Assembly (NCBI RefSeq): GCF_002252985.1
Contig: NZ_NHPJ01000083.1
Location: 1-35,797, forward strand
Source of the DNA: Halorubrum halodurans
GTDB lineage: Archaea; Halobacteriota; Halobacteria; Halobacteriales; Haloferacaceae
Direction: 5' to 3'
DNA: 35,797 bases
The translations under genes and the position numbers were made by a program. Each line of letters begins with the position of its first letter. Position 1 is the stretch's first letter. Shown piece after piece: positions 9,543 through 17,390 of this stretch. The notes beneath the pieces were generated by a model. That model made no database searches, had not been told where the DNA came from, and was given only the letters and a program-made list of their open reading frames with translations.

Positions 9543-10829
9543 CTACTCCACGTCGACGGCGGTGAACAGCGTGAGCGCGACGGCCGCGCCCGCCGCCGGG
9601 ACCAGGGCCAGAAGCAGGAACGTCCGCCCGACGGTCGTGACGTCGAGGAGGAGCCCGGCGAGCGCCGCGCCGCCCGCGCCGACCCCGAAGTTGGCGAGGT
9701 AGGTGTAGCCGTACGAGAGCCCGCGGCCGTCCGGCGGGCTGTACACCGCGATGGCCGCCTGGTACAGCGGCTGGATCGAGAAGAGGACGAAGCCGAAGAC
9801 GGCGCTGATCGCGACGAGGGGCCAGAGCCCGGCCTCGGCGACCGGGATGAAGGCCACCGCGAGGACGCCGAGCGCGCCGAAGACCGCCGCGAGCCCGGCG
9901 GACACCGGGATCCGGTCGGTGAGCCTCCCGCCGACGTACTGGCCGGCGATCCCGACCGTCAACAGCCCGGCGTAGAGGTAGGAGGCGAGGTCGAACTCCT
10001 CGGCCATCGGGCTGTCGGGCGCGAAGGGGCCGATGCCCGAGACGTCGGGGAGGTACCCCCCGAGCACGTCCGGCAGGAACGTGAGCACGCCGCGGTAGAA
10101 CACCCCGTTCATGAGGACGACCGCCATCGCGAGCGCGAACCCGAGGGTGAAGAGCGCCCGGCTGTCGGCGAGGAACCCGGCCAGGGAGTCGGGACCGCCG
10201 GACCGGTCGTCGTCCGCGGTCCCGTCGGCGTCGTCGGCTCCGCTTCCCTCGTCGTCCGTCCCGACGTCGACGGCGGCCATCTCGTCGAACTCGGCGGTCA
10301 GCGCGTACGCGACGGCGAGCACGGCGGGCGCGACGAGCAGCGCGGAGACGACCCGCCAGTCGAAGACGATGAGCAGCGAGGCGGTGACGAGCGGCCCGAA
10401 CGCGATCCCCAGGTTGCCGGCCATCCCGTGGTAGGCGAAGCCGGTGCCGCTCTCGGAGACGCCCGTCGAGATCAGCGAGAGCGACGCCGGGTGGTGGATG
10501 CTCGCAAAGACGCCCCACAGCGCGAGCGCGAGCGCGATGGTCGCCGTCCCCCGCGCGGCGCTGAGAAGCAGGAACGACCCCCCCATCCCCGCCAGCCCGA
10601 TCAGCACCATCGACTTCGTGCTGTAGCGGTCGGCGAGGACGCCGCTCGGGAGCGCCCCGATCCCGAAGAGCGCGTACCCGACGGCGACGATGGTGCCGAT
10701 CGTCGCGGTCGTCACGGAGAACTCCGAGAGCCAGATCACGACGAGGATCGGGATCGAGAGCTCGTAGGTGTGGACGATCGCGTGGGACACCATGGTGAAC
10801 GCCACGATCGACCGACCGTTCTCGTTCAT
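9543..10829 (-). CDS. MFS transporter
   Basis: 428-aa polytopic membrane protein with about 12 hydrophobic helices in two halves. An acidic cytoplasmic loop (about residues 182-225, rich in Asp) joins them, as expected for the loop between helices 6 and 7 of a haloarchaeal MFS carrier. The N-terminus (MNENGRSIVAFTMVSHAIVHTYE) enters directly into TM1. The HTYELSIP segment and the overall pattern recall the fosmidomycin-resistance (Fsr)-like MFS branch, but I cannot name a substrate. TTTACCC (10860-10854) 26-28 nt upstream supports the start. It diverges from mptD. Confidence 0.88.
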   Translation of the reverse strand: MNENGRSIVAFTMVSHAIVHTYELSIPILVVIWLSEFSVTTATIGTIVAVGYALFGIGALPSGVLADRYSTKSMVLIGLAGMGGSFLLLSAARGTATIALALALWGVFASIHHPASLSLISTGVSESGTGFAYHGMAGNLGIAFGPLVTASLLIVFDWRVVSALLVAPAVLAVAYALTAEFDEMAAVDVGTDDEGSGADDADGTADDDRSGGPDSLAGFLADSRALFTLGFALAMAVVLMNGVFYRGVLTFLPDVLGGYLPDVSGIGPFAPDSPMAEEFDLASYLYAGLLTVGIAGQYVGGRLTDRIPVSAGLAAVFGALGVLAVAFIPVAEAGLWPLVAISAVFGFVLFSIQPLYQAAIAVYSPPDGRGLSYGYTYLANFGVGAGGAALAGLLLDVTTVGRTFLLLALVPAAGAAVALTLFTAVDVE

Positions 10830-10953
10830 TCACGTCCACGACGCTCGGCCGGTGGGTAAAGCGTATCGAAGCCGGCGGGGGACGGGGAGAGCGGGGGCGC
10901 CGACGGCGACGCGGCTCCGAAGCTTCTTACGCCGACGGCCCCGCGTTCGGGCC

Positions 10954-11295
10954 ATGGCCACCGACGCCCAACAGGCGTGTTTCGAGGCGGGGATCAAGTT
11001 CGGCTCGCTGTACCACCAGTTCGCGGGGACCCCCGTGAGCCCGGCGAGCACGCGGAGCCTGGAGGCCGCGATGGCGGAGGCCATCGAGAATCAGCCGTTC
11101 TGTGAGTCCGTCGACGTGACGATCCACGACGACCGCGTCGCCGACGCGATCGACCACGCGAACGGCTACACCGAGCTGACCGGCTCGCTCATGGACGTCG
11201 AGATGCGGATCGCCTACGAGGGGGTCGTCGTCGACACCCGAATGGAGATGGTCGACGGCTACCCGCTGATGGAGCTGGCCGCGGTCTCGGAGTGA
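10954..11295 (+). CDS. mptD: Archaeal dihydroneopterin aldolase (MptD family)
   Basis: 113-aa cytosolic enzyme matching the archaeal MptD family (PF04038 type), which cleaves 7,8-dihydroneopterin to 6-hydroxymethyl-7,8-dihydropterin on the way to methanopterin or folate-type cofactors. The conserved opening FEAGIKFGSLYHQFAGTPVS and full family length are visible. The true start is ATG 10954, preceded by a CTTACG element about 27 nt upstream. An in-frame upstream ATG at 10768 runs through the divergent MFS start and is not used. It stands alone here, without other pterin genes. Confidence 0.88.
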   Translation: MATDAQQACFEAGIKFGSLYHQFAGTPVSPASTRSLEAAMAEAIENQPFCESVDVTIHDDRVADAIDHANGYTELTGSLMDVEMRIAYEGVVVDTRMEMVDGYPLMELAAVSE

Positions 11296-11349
11296 CCCGC
11301 CGCCGGCCCGCCGCCCGCGACGGCGGTCGCCGCAACCCGGTCGTTCGTG

Positions 11350-11476
11350 TTCGTCCAGAATAGTTCGCAATATACCGGACGATCAACACACTATATTGTT
11401 AATATGTGGTTGATCGTTCGTATTTTTCCGACAGTAAGTTTATGGTATTGAAACCTGTGTCGGTAGACGATACCGA
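11350..11476 (+). promoter_or_regulatory. AT-rich regulatory region of the aminotransferase with two dyads
   Basis: Within a marked AT-rich island, 11379-11417 forms a nested dyad: ACGATCAAC-a-CAC-t-ATATT, spacer GTT, then AATAT-GTG-GTTGATCGT. About 17 bp are paired, with two unpaired bases in the left arm. Downstream is a TATA element (GTTTATGG, 11438-11445). Overlapping the predicted start near 11467 is a perfect TCGGTA-N5-TACCGA repeat (11460-11476) that ends at the base before the ATG. The layout suggests a distal activator or cooperative site plus a repressor site. The regulator is unknown. The TA-N-TA half-site style is reminiscent of Lrp/AsnC operators (inference). Confidence 0.7.
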
Positions 11477-12709
11477 ATGAACGGATCCGAGTCGGACGAC
11501 CTCGATCACCTGTTCAGCGAGACGGTCCGGGAGACGATGGACGGCTCCGTCTACGGCGCGTGGCGGTCGATCCGGGACGCGGAGGCCGTCCCGTTGAGCT
11601 TCGGCTTTCCGTACCCGGAGTCGTTCCCGAACGGGGAGCTGGTCTCCGCGGCCGAGTCGCTCTTCGAGTACGAGGGCGACCGCGCGCTCCAGTACGGCGG
11701 CGGCGAGTACGCCGACACGCTCCCCGAAGTGATCGCCGAGCAGGCTCGTGACCGCGGCATCGACTGTACGACCGCGCAGATCCACCTGACGAACGGCGCG
11801 ACGAACGCGATAGACACGGTGTGTCAGACCTTTCTCGACCCCGGCGACGCCGTGTTCGTCGAGGCGCCCACGTTCATGGGCGCGTTGCGGCTGTTCCGCA
11901 ACTACGACGTCGACGTCGAGGGCTGCGAGATGGACACCGAGGGCCTCGACGTCGCCGCGCTCGCCGACGAGCTCGCCGCCCGCGAGGCGGCGGGAGCGGC
12001 GCTCCCCAAGCTGCTGTACACCGTCCCCAACTTCCACAACCCGACCGGGGTGACGCTGTCCGCGGACCGCCGCCGGCGGCTCTGCGAGCTGGCGGAGACG
12101 TACGACTTCCTCGTCCTCGAGGACGACCCGTACGGCCAGCTCCGGTACGAGGGCGCGGAGCCGCCGCCGATCAGGGCGCTCGACGACGCCGGCCGGGTGA
12201 TCCGTGCCAACACGTTCTCGAAGACGATCGCCCCCGGCGTTCGGACCGGCTGGATCATCGCCGAGGAGTCGTTCGTCGAGCAGTTCGACCGGATCAACGC
12301 GGGCGGGGAGCCGAGCTACACCCGCGGGCTCATCGCCCGCTACGCCGAGGACGGCCGGCTCGACCGGGCCATCGAGGAGCTGCGTGCCGGGTACAGCGAG
12401 CGTCGGGATCGGATGCTCGAGAGCCTCGCGGAGCGGATGCCGCCAGGGACGTGGTGGAGCGAGCCCGAGGGCGGCTTCTTCGTCTGGGTGGAGTTCCCCG
12501 AGGGCGTCGACGCGGAGGCGATGCTCCCCGCCGCCATCGACGAGGGCGTGACGTACCTCCCCGGCTCGTTCTTCTACGCCGACGACGGGGGAACGCGCAA
12601 CGCCCGGCTCTCGTTCAGCCACGCCTCGCCCGCGGAGATAGACGAGGGGATCGCGGCGCTGGCGACCGCGGTCCGTGCGGAGACGCCGGCGCTCGAGGCC
12701 GACGACTGA
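11477..12709 (+). CDS. PLP-dependent class I/II aminotransferase (LysN/MocR-core type)
   Basis: 410-aa fold-type I aminotransferase resembling the catalytic core of MocR regulators and LysN-type 2-aminoadipate aminotransferases, without an N-terminal HTH. Visible active-site features are PNFHNPTG with N188, the PLP-interacting DDPYG (216-220), the Schiff-base lysine K249 in TFSKTIAPG and R256 in GVRTGW. The substrate is not readable; broad 2-oxo-acid/amino-acid transamination is likely. It has an elaborate private control region. It converges with a 2-hydroxyacid dehydrogenase next to a Pot-type importer, so it may belong to an amine or amino-acid catabolic unit (inference). Confidence 0.9.
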   Translation: MNGSESDDLDHLFSETVRETMDGSVYGAWRSIRDAEAVPLSFGFPYPESFPNGELVSAAESLFEYEGDRALQYGGGEYADTLPEVIAEQARDRGIDCTTAQIHLTNGATNAIDTVCQTFLDPGDAVFVEAPTFMGALRLFRNYDVDVEGCEMDTEGLDVAALADELAAREAAGAALPKLLYTVPNFHNPTGVTLSADRRRRLCELAETYDFLVLEDDPYGQLRYEGAEPPPIRALDDAGRVIRANTFSKTIAPGVRTGWIIAEESFVEQFDRINAGGEPSYTRGLIARYAEDGRLDRAIEELRAGYSERRDRMLESLAERMPPGTWWSEPEGGFFVWVEFPEGVDAEAMLPAAIDEGVTYLPGSFFYADDGGTRNARLSFSHASPAEIDEGIAALATAVRAETPALEADD

Positions 12710-12816
12710 GCGTCGGTCGAGACGGGCGCACGGACGGTCGAAGCGGAGTCGGTCGGGGTGGAGTCGGCCGTCCAGCGTCGATCGAGGTGGAGCCGGACGA
12801 CCGGACCGGGAGACGG

Positions 12817-13818
12817 TCAGACGATCCGGTTGCGAAGGTCCGAGAGGTCGCCGGCGAGGTACCGCCGGTAGTTCTCCGCGAACAGCTCGCCGATCCGGTC
12901 GGCGTACTTGGGCGTCGTCCCCGCCATGTGGGGCGTGATCACCGCGTTCGGCAGGTCCCAGAGCGGCGACTCCGGCGGCAGCGGCTCCTCCTCGAAGACG
13001 TCGAGTGCCGCCCCGCGGATCCGGTTCTGTTGGAGCGCGGTCTCGAGCGCGGCCTCCTCGACGACCTCGCCGCGCGCGACGTTCACGAGGACCGCGTCCG
13101 ACCGCATCGACATGAGCTCCTCGGCGCCGATCAGGCCGCGCGTCGTCTCGACGAGCGGACAGGCGAGGACGACGTAGTTCGAGCGGGAGAGCACCTCGGG
13201 GAGTCCGGCGGGCGGGTACGCCTCGTCCACGACGTCGGGAGCGGTCTCGGGGGTGCGTTTCGTGCCGATCACCTCCATGTCGAACGCCGCGGCCAGCTCC
13301 GCGACGCGCGAGCCGATCGCGCCGACGCCGACGATCCCGAGGGTCTTTCCGCCGAGCTCTCCGGCGGAGTAGCGCCGCCACGTCCCGTCGCGCTCCTGTC
13401 GCCGGATCCCCTCGTGGATCCGCCGCCCGAAGACGAGCAGATAGCCGAGCACCTGCTCGGCGATCGGGTTCGCCGCGACGCCCGCGGCGTTGGTCACCGC
13501 GACGCCCCGGTCGGCGAGCGCGTCGAGGTCGTAGGAGTCGACCCCGGAGTTGAGCGTCTGGACCCAGTCGGGTGCCGCTCCGTCCGAGAGCGCGTCGCCG
13601 ATCGGCCGGACCGTCAGGACGACGTCGGCGTCGCCGATCGCCGCGTCGGACTCCGCGGCGGTCGTCGCCGTCTCGATCCGCTCGACTGAGGGGAGCGCGG
13701 CGTCGAGGCGCGACCGGACCTCCCGAGCGAAGTCGCGACCGAAGACGGCCGGGACGCTGTGGTGGAACAGCACGTCGGTTTCGGCGGCGTCGGCCGCCGA
13801 GTCGACGCGTCCCTTCAT
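12817..13818 (-). CDS. D-2-hydroxyacid dehydrogenase
   Basis: 333-aa NAD(P)-dependent oxidoreductase interconverting 2-oxo acids and D-2-hydroxy acids. The Rossmann glycine motif GIVGVGAIGSRV is clear. The family substrate/NAD signatures follow (VLVNVARGEVVEE with its Arg; ALDVFEEEPLP with Glu; NAVITPHMAG with the catalytic His). No separate promoter is evident upstream. The gene follows potA on the same strand across 193 nt, so cotranscription with the importer ATPase is likely. Its product could act on the keto acid made by the neighbouring aminotransferase (inference). The physiological substrate is unknown. Confidence 0.92.
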   Translation of the reverse strand: MKGRVDSAADAAETDVLFHHSVPAVFGRDFAREVRSRLDAALPSVERIETATTAAESDAAIGDADVVLTVRPIGDALSDGAAPDWVQTLNSGVDSYDLDALADRGVAVTNAAGVAANPIAEQVLGYLLVFGRRIHEGIRRQERDGTWRRYSAGELGGKTLGIVGVGAIGSRVAELAAAFDMEVIGTKRTPETAPDVVDEAYPPAGLPEVLSRSNYVVLACPLVETTRGLIGAEELMSMRSDAVLVNVARGEVVEEAALETALQQNRIRGAALDVFEEEPLPPESPLWDLPNAVITPHMAGTTPKYADRIGELFAENYRRYLAGDLSDLRNRIV

Positions 13819-14015
13819 GCGGCGCGTCGGGTCGCGGGCGCGGTTCCTCCCGAGACGGGCGGGGTTCCGCCCGAGACGGGCACGGTTCCTCCGGTCGGAT
13901 CGGCGGCGTGTGGGTTCACGGTCGGCGTTCGGGGATCGGGGCGGTCGGCCGAACGGTGCGCCGGCGGGCGTCGATCGCCCGACTGCGGGCGATCGAGGGC
14001 AGCGACGACGGTCAC
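13815..14015 (-). CDS. Possible 66-aa coupled ORF between potA and the dehydrogenase
   Basis: A GTG at 14015 overlaps the potA stop (GTGA) and its own TGA overlaps the dehydrogenase ATG (ATGA), the geometry of translational coupling. The product is Pro/Arg/Thr-rich with 7-aa repeats GGTxPVS encoded by a 21-nt tandem repeat. It lacks acidic bias, and about a quarter of codons end in A or T, more than in neighbouring genes. It may be only an untranslated spacer that happens to stay open. Confidence 0.25.
   Translation of the reverse strand: MTVVAALDRPQSGDRRPPAHRSADRPDPRTPTVNPHAADPTGGTVPVSGGTPPVSGGTAPATRRAA
13842..13899. repeat. 21-nt tandem repeat in the potA-dehydrogenase spacer
   Basis: Two near-identical 21-nt units at 13842-13862 and 13863-13883, beginning GGTTCC and containing CGAGACGGGC, are followed by a partial third (from 13884). 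In the minus-strand frame that bridges the two genes, each unit encodes a 7-aa repeat. Confidence 0.8.
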
Positions 14016-15079
14016 TTCGCGTACACGCTCATCGCGTCGGGATTGAGCTCGACGGAGACCTCCTCGGAGTCCGGCACCTCCGAGCGTCCCTGGACGGCCA
14101 CGTCGAGTTCGGGGAGCGCGTCGTCGTCGGGCTCGATCACCAGGTTGGTTCGCTCGCCGTGGAAGAAGCGGTTGACGATCGTGCCGTCTATCGTGCCGGC
14201 GCCCGACTCCACGAGGTCGACCTCCTCGGGCCGGATGGACGCGACCACGTCACCCCTCGCGGCGGACTCGCCCAGGTCGATCGTCGTCTCGGCGTCGGCC
14301 TCGAGCTCGAGCCGCGGCGGGTGCGTCGTGTTCTCGACGACCCCGTCGAGGAGGTTCGTGTCGCCAATGAAGTCGGCGACGAACGCGGTCGCCGGCTCGC
14401 GATAGATCTGCTTGGGCGTGCCGATCTGTTCGATCCGCCCGTCGTTCATCACGGCGAGGCGATCGGACATGCTCATCGCCACGTCCTGGTCGTGTGTCAC
14501 GTAGAAGAACGTGCTCTCGACGCGGTCGTGGATCTCCTGGAGCTCGACTTGCATCTGTTGGCGCAGCTTCCGGTCGAGACTCGAGAGCGGCTCGTCCAAG
14601 AGCAGGATGTCCGGCTCGTTCACCAGCGCGCGGGCGATGGCCACGCGCTGTTGTTGGCCCCCGGAGAGGTCCTGTGGCTTGCGGGTCTTGTATCCCGACA
14701 GGTCCACGATGTCGAGGTACTTCTCGATGAGCCGCTCGCGCTCGCCGGGATTGACGCCGTCCTTCTTCAATCCGTACCCCACGTTCTCCGCGACGGTCAT
14801 GTGGGGGAAAAGCGAGAGGCTCTGGAAGACCAGGTTGGTGTTCCGCTTGTTCGGCGGCCGGTGGACCACGTCCTCGCCCTCGATCCGGATCGAGCCGTCG
14901 GTCGGGGTCTCGAAGCCGCTTATCATCCGGAGGGTGGTCGTCTTCCCGCAGCCGGACGGGCCGAGAAGCGAGAAGAACTCGCCGCGCTGGAGGTCGATGT
15001 CGATCCCGTCGACGGCGATCGTGTCGCCGAACTCCTTGCGGACGCCGTCGAGCTGTACCGCCGTCGTTGCTGTCGTCAT
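14012..15079 (-). CDS. potA: Pot-type ABC importer ATP-binding protein
   Basis: 355-aa nucleotide-binding subunit of an importer of the spermidine/putrescine/Fe(III)-type (MOI/CUT1-like) family. Walker A GPSGCGKTT (40-48), signature LSGGQ (138-142), Walker B ILLLDE (158-163) and switch H196 (THDQD) are all intact. The C-terminal 110 aa form the TOBE region of PotA/MalK-type ATPases. It is transcribed divergently from potD-potB-potC from a TTAAGT element (15109-15103) placed for a leaderless start. Substrate specificity comes from PotD and is not certain. Confidence 0.93.
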   Translation of the reverse strand: MTTATTAVQLDGVRKEFGDTIAVDGIDIDLQRGEFFSLLGPSGCGKTTTLRMISGFETPTDGSIRIEGEDVVHRPPNKRNTNLVFQSLSLFPHMTVAENVGYGLKKDGVNPGERERLIEKYLDIVDLSGYKTRKPQDLSGGQQQRVAIARALVNEPDILLLDEPLSSLDRKLRQQMQVELQEIHDRVESTFFYVTHDQDVAMSMSDRLAVMNDGRIEQIGTPKQIYREPATAFVADFIGDTNLLDGVVENTTHPPRLELEADAETTIDLGESAARGDVVASIRPEEVDLVESGAGTIDGTIVNRFFHGERTNLVIEPDDDALPELDVAVQGRSEVPDSEEVSVELNPDAMSVYAK

Positions 15080-15385
15080 ACCGCGACCGAAGACGCGGAT
15101 AGTACTTAACTTTTTGTCCAGTAAAGACGATTATATTCGAGAAAACATATACCTTAATCACATAAAATATGAAATTCGTCAATATTTGGCGCAAAATTGC
15201 TTCGTACGATCATCAGCTTGCTGATCACCACGGAGAGGAGTCGAGAAGCCGGTCGAGAACGACACGATCGTTACCCGTATTCGGTTAAACGTGAAAAGAT
15301 CGATATCATATAAGGCCGATCCCCCAATGAACATGTCTTTTGTAGAGCAGATTTATTACACGTGAGTAGCAGTCGATCGACGACG
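15080..15385. promoter_or_regulatory. AT-rich divergent control region between potA and potD
   Basis: 306 nt, clearly richer in A+T than any coding part of the window. It holds the potA TATA (15109-15103, minus) and the potD-proximal TATA TTTATTA (15352-15358), placed for a start near 15381. An upstream TATA-like CATATAAGG (15307-15315) and GGTTAAACG (15284-15292) are also present, as is a perfect ATCAGC-TT-GCTGAT dyad (15212-15225). A 12-codon ORF (15327-15365) lies between the two potD TATA elements. No regulator gene is adjacent. Confidence 0.6.
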
Positions 15386-16474
15386 ATGGTAGACAGACGG
15401 CAGTTCATCAAGGCGGCAGGCGCGACCGGCGTGACGGGTATGGCGGGCCTGTCAGGGTGTATGGGCGGCGGCGGCGGAACCACGGTGTCGATCCTCACGT
15501 GGACGGGATACGACGCGGTCAACGACCAGGTGGAGGAGGCGCTCGAGGACGTCTCGCTCGAGATCTCGGTGGCGGACGGCTCCGCGAACATGTTCTCCAC
15601 CGTGAACGCGGGCGGCGGCGAGGAGTACGACGTCGTCATCCCGAACAACGAGTACGTCCCGCGGTTCATCGACGCGGACCTCGCGGCGCCGGTGGACATG
15701 GACGTGATGACGAACTTCGACTCGCTGTATCCCACGTTCCAGAGCGCGGCCGAGGGGCAGTTCGCCGACGGTGGAGACGTCTACGGCGTCCCCGTCCAGT
15801 TCGGGTGGTACGCGTACGGCTACGACAGCTCGAAGCTCCCGGAGGACCACGAGCACTCCTACGACGTCCTCTTCAGCGAGGAGTACGCGGGGGTCGACCT
15901 CACCGGCTCCATCACGCTGTACGACGGCTACTACAAGTCGATCATGGCGACGGGGCTCGCGCTCGGCTACACCGACGCGTTCGAGGGCGACACCGTGTCG
16001 TTCACCGACGAGCAGCTCACGACCATCGAGGAGACGCTGATCGACTTCAAGCCGAACCTGCTCGGGTTCATCCACGACGAGGAGACGCTCACGCAGGACT
16101 ACCAGAACGGGAACATCATCGCGTCGTTCGCGAACCGGAGCACGCACGTGGGGATCATGAACGACGTCGAGAGCGTGGATTTCTCCCAGCCGGCGGAGGA
16201 GGAGCTCACCTGGTTCGAGGGGGCCGTCGTCACGGCGGGCTCCTCGAACAAGGAGGCGGCCTTCCGGGTGTTGAACGAGTACATCTCCCCGGAGACCGGG
16301 GCGGCGCTCTCGGAGAACCGGAACATCATGAACACCTCCCAGGCCGCGATGGACAACATCGAGGCGGAGTCGCTCCAGATCGAGCCGGGCGTCCTCGACG
16401 GGATGATCCCGTTCAAGCCCGCGGAGCAGGACGAGGCGTGGATCGAGATGTTCGAACGGGTCAAGAACGCGTGA
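15386..16474 (+). CDS. potD: Tat-exported lipoprotein, Pot-type substrate-binding protein
   Basis: 362-aa extracellular solute receptor. The N-terminus has a twin-arginine signal (DRRQFIKAAG, R4-R5), a short hydrophobic stretch and a lipobox LSGC, with C25 the likely lipidated residue. A Gly linker follows and then a type II binding protein (TVSILTWTGYDAVNDQ onward) of the PotD/PotF class. I choose ATG 15386 over the in-frame GTG 15362: it places the Arg pair near the N-terminus and lies just after the start predicted from TTTATTA. The GTG would add eight residues. Polyamine binding is the family default. Other cations or compounds are possible. Confidence 0.9.
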   Translation: MVDRRQFIKAAGATGVTGMAGLSGCMGGGGGTTVSILTWTGYDAVNDQVEEALEDVSLEISVADGSANMFSTVNAGGGEEYDVVIPNNEYVPRFIDADLAAPVDMDVMTNFDSLYPTFQSAAEGQFADGGDVYGVPVQFGWYAYGYDSSKLPEDHEHSYDVLFSEEYAGVDLTGSITLYDGYYKSIMATGLALGYTDAFEGDTVSFTDEQLTTIEETLIDFKPNLLGFIHDEETLTQDYQNGNIIASFANRSTHVGIMNDVESVDFSQPAEEELTWFEGAVVTAGSSNKEAAFRVLNEYISPETGAALSENRNIMNTSQAAMDNIEAESLQIEPGVLDGMIPFKPAEQDEAWIEMFERVKNA

Positions 16475-16481
16475 AAACGAG

Positions 16482-17387
16482 ATGAGCACCATCCAAGATC
16501 TCGGCGACGCGTTCGAACGGCGCGGAGAACGGGCGAAGCTCGCGATCATGGCGGGACCGGGAGTCGGATGGCTGCTCACGCTGATACTGGTCCCGACGGC
16601 GTTCCTCGTGATGGTGAGCTTCGCGGAGGTCAGCAGCTCCTACGACGTGGTGTGGTCCTTCTCGGTGTCGAACTACCGGGAGCTGTTCGTCGGCGAGAGC
16701 GGGCTGTTCCAGACGCCGTTCGTCGACTCGTTTTTCCTCTCTCTGCGCATCGCCGCGGCCACCACGTTCCTGACGGTCGTCCTCGCGTACCCGGTCGCGT
16801 ACCTGCTCACGCGGCTCTCCGGACGGCGGTTCAAGATCGTGTTGTTCGCGGTCCTGGTTCCCTTCTTCACCATCTTCATCGTGCGCATCTACTCGTGGCT
16901 CTCGCTTTTCGGCAGCCAGGGACTGATCAACTCGGCGCTGCTCGCGACCCCGCTCGTCTCCGAGCCGCTCGGGATCTTCGAGTACGGGCTGGCGGCGGTG
17001 GTGATCTCGCTCACCCACGCCTTCTTCCCGTACATGCTGTTGACGCTGTACTCGAGTCTCGAGGGGATCGACTACGGGGTCATCGAGGCGTCGCGGGACC
17101 TCGGGGCGACCCGGATCGAGATCGCGAAGGACGTCGTGGTCCCGCTGTCGGCACAGGGGCTGATCACCGGCTGCGTCTTCGTGTTCGTCCCGGCGCTCGG
17201 GACGTTCATCACGCCGCAGTTCCTCGCCCGCGGGAAGTTCACCATGATCGCCGAGGTGCTCACGGCCCGGATAAACGAGCTGTACGCCATCAACTACGGC
17301 GCGGCGGGGTCGCTGTTCCTCATCATTCCGACCCTGATCGCGTTCGCGATCGTGATGCGTACCACCAGCCTGGAGGCGATGGGGTGA
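16482..17387 (+). CDS. potB: Pot-type ABC importer permease 1
   Basis: 301-aa inner permease with about six membrane helices. It contains the EAA coupling loop (VIEASRDLGATRIEIAKDVV) that contacts the ATPase. It starts 7 nt after potD and ends 3 nt before the second permease, so the three are cotranscribed. The N-terminus carries a cytoplasmic stretch before TM1 (about 25 aa), as in PotB proteins. Assignment to PotB rather than another type I importer permease rests on gene order and the PotA/PotD partners. Confidence 0.92.
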   Translation: MSTIQDLGDAFERRGERAKLAIMAGPGVGWLLTLILVPTAFLVMVSFAEVSSSYDVVWSFSVSNYRELFVGESGLFQTPFVDSFFLSLRIAAATTFLTVVLAYPVAYLLTRLSGRRFKIVLFAVLVPFFTIFIVRIYSWLSLFGSQGLINSALLATPLVSEPLGIFEYGLAAVVISLTHAFFPYMLLTLYSSLEGIDYGVIEASRDLGATRIEIAKDVVVPLSAQGLITGCVFVFVPALGTFITPQFLARGKFTMIAEVLTARINELYAINYGAAGSLFLIIPTLIAFAIVMRTTSLEAMG

Positions 17388-17390
17388 CCC

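Noticed and set aside
7624..9702. 692-codon plus-strand open frame
   Set aside because: Antisense to the zinc-ribbon and amidohydrolase genes; Arg/Val/Asp-rich shadow.
11379..11417. Intrinsic terminator for mptD
   Set aside because: The dyad lies 84 nt after mptD in AT-rich DNA, directly before the aminotransferase promoter, and the following T-run (about 11423) is 5 nt beyond the arm. An operator is the better reading, though a dual role is not excluded.
11399..13381. 660-codon minus-strand open frame
   Set aside because: Covers the aminotransferase antisense and the dehydrogenase in another frame; Arg/Pro-rich, no motifs.
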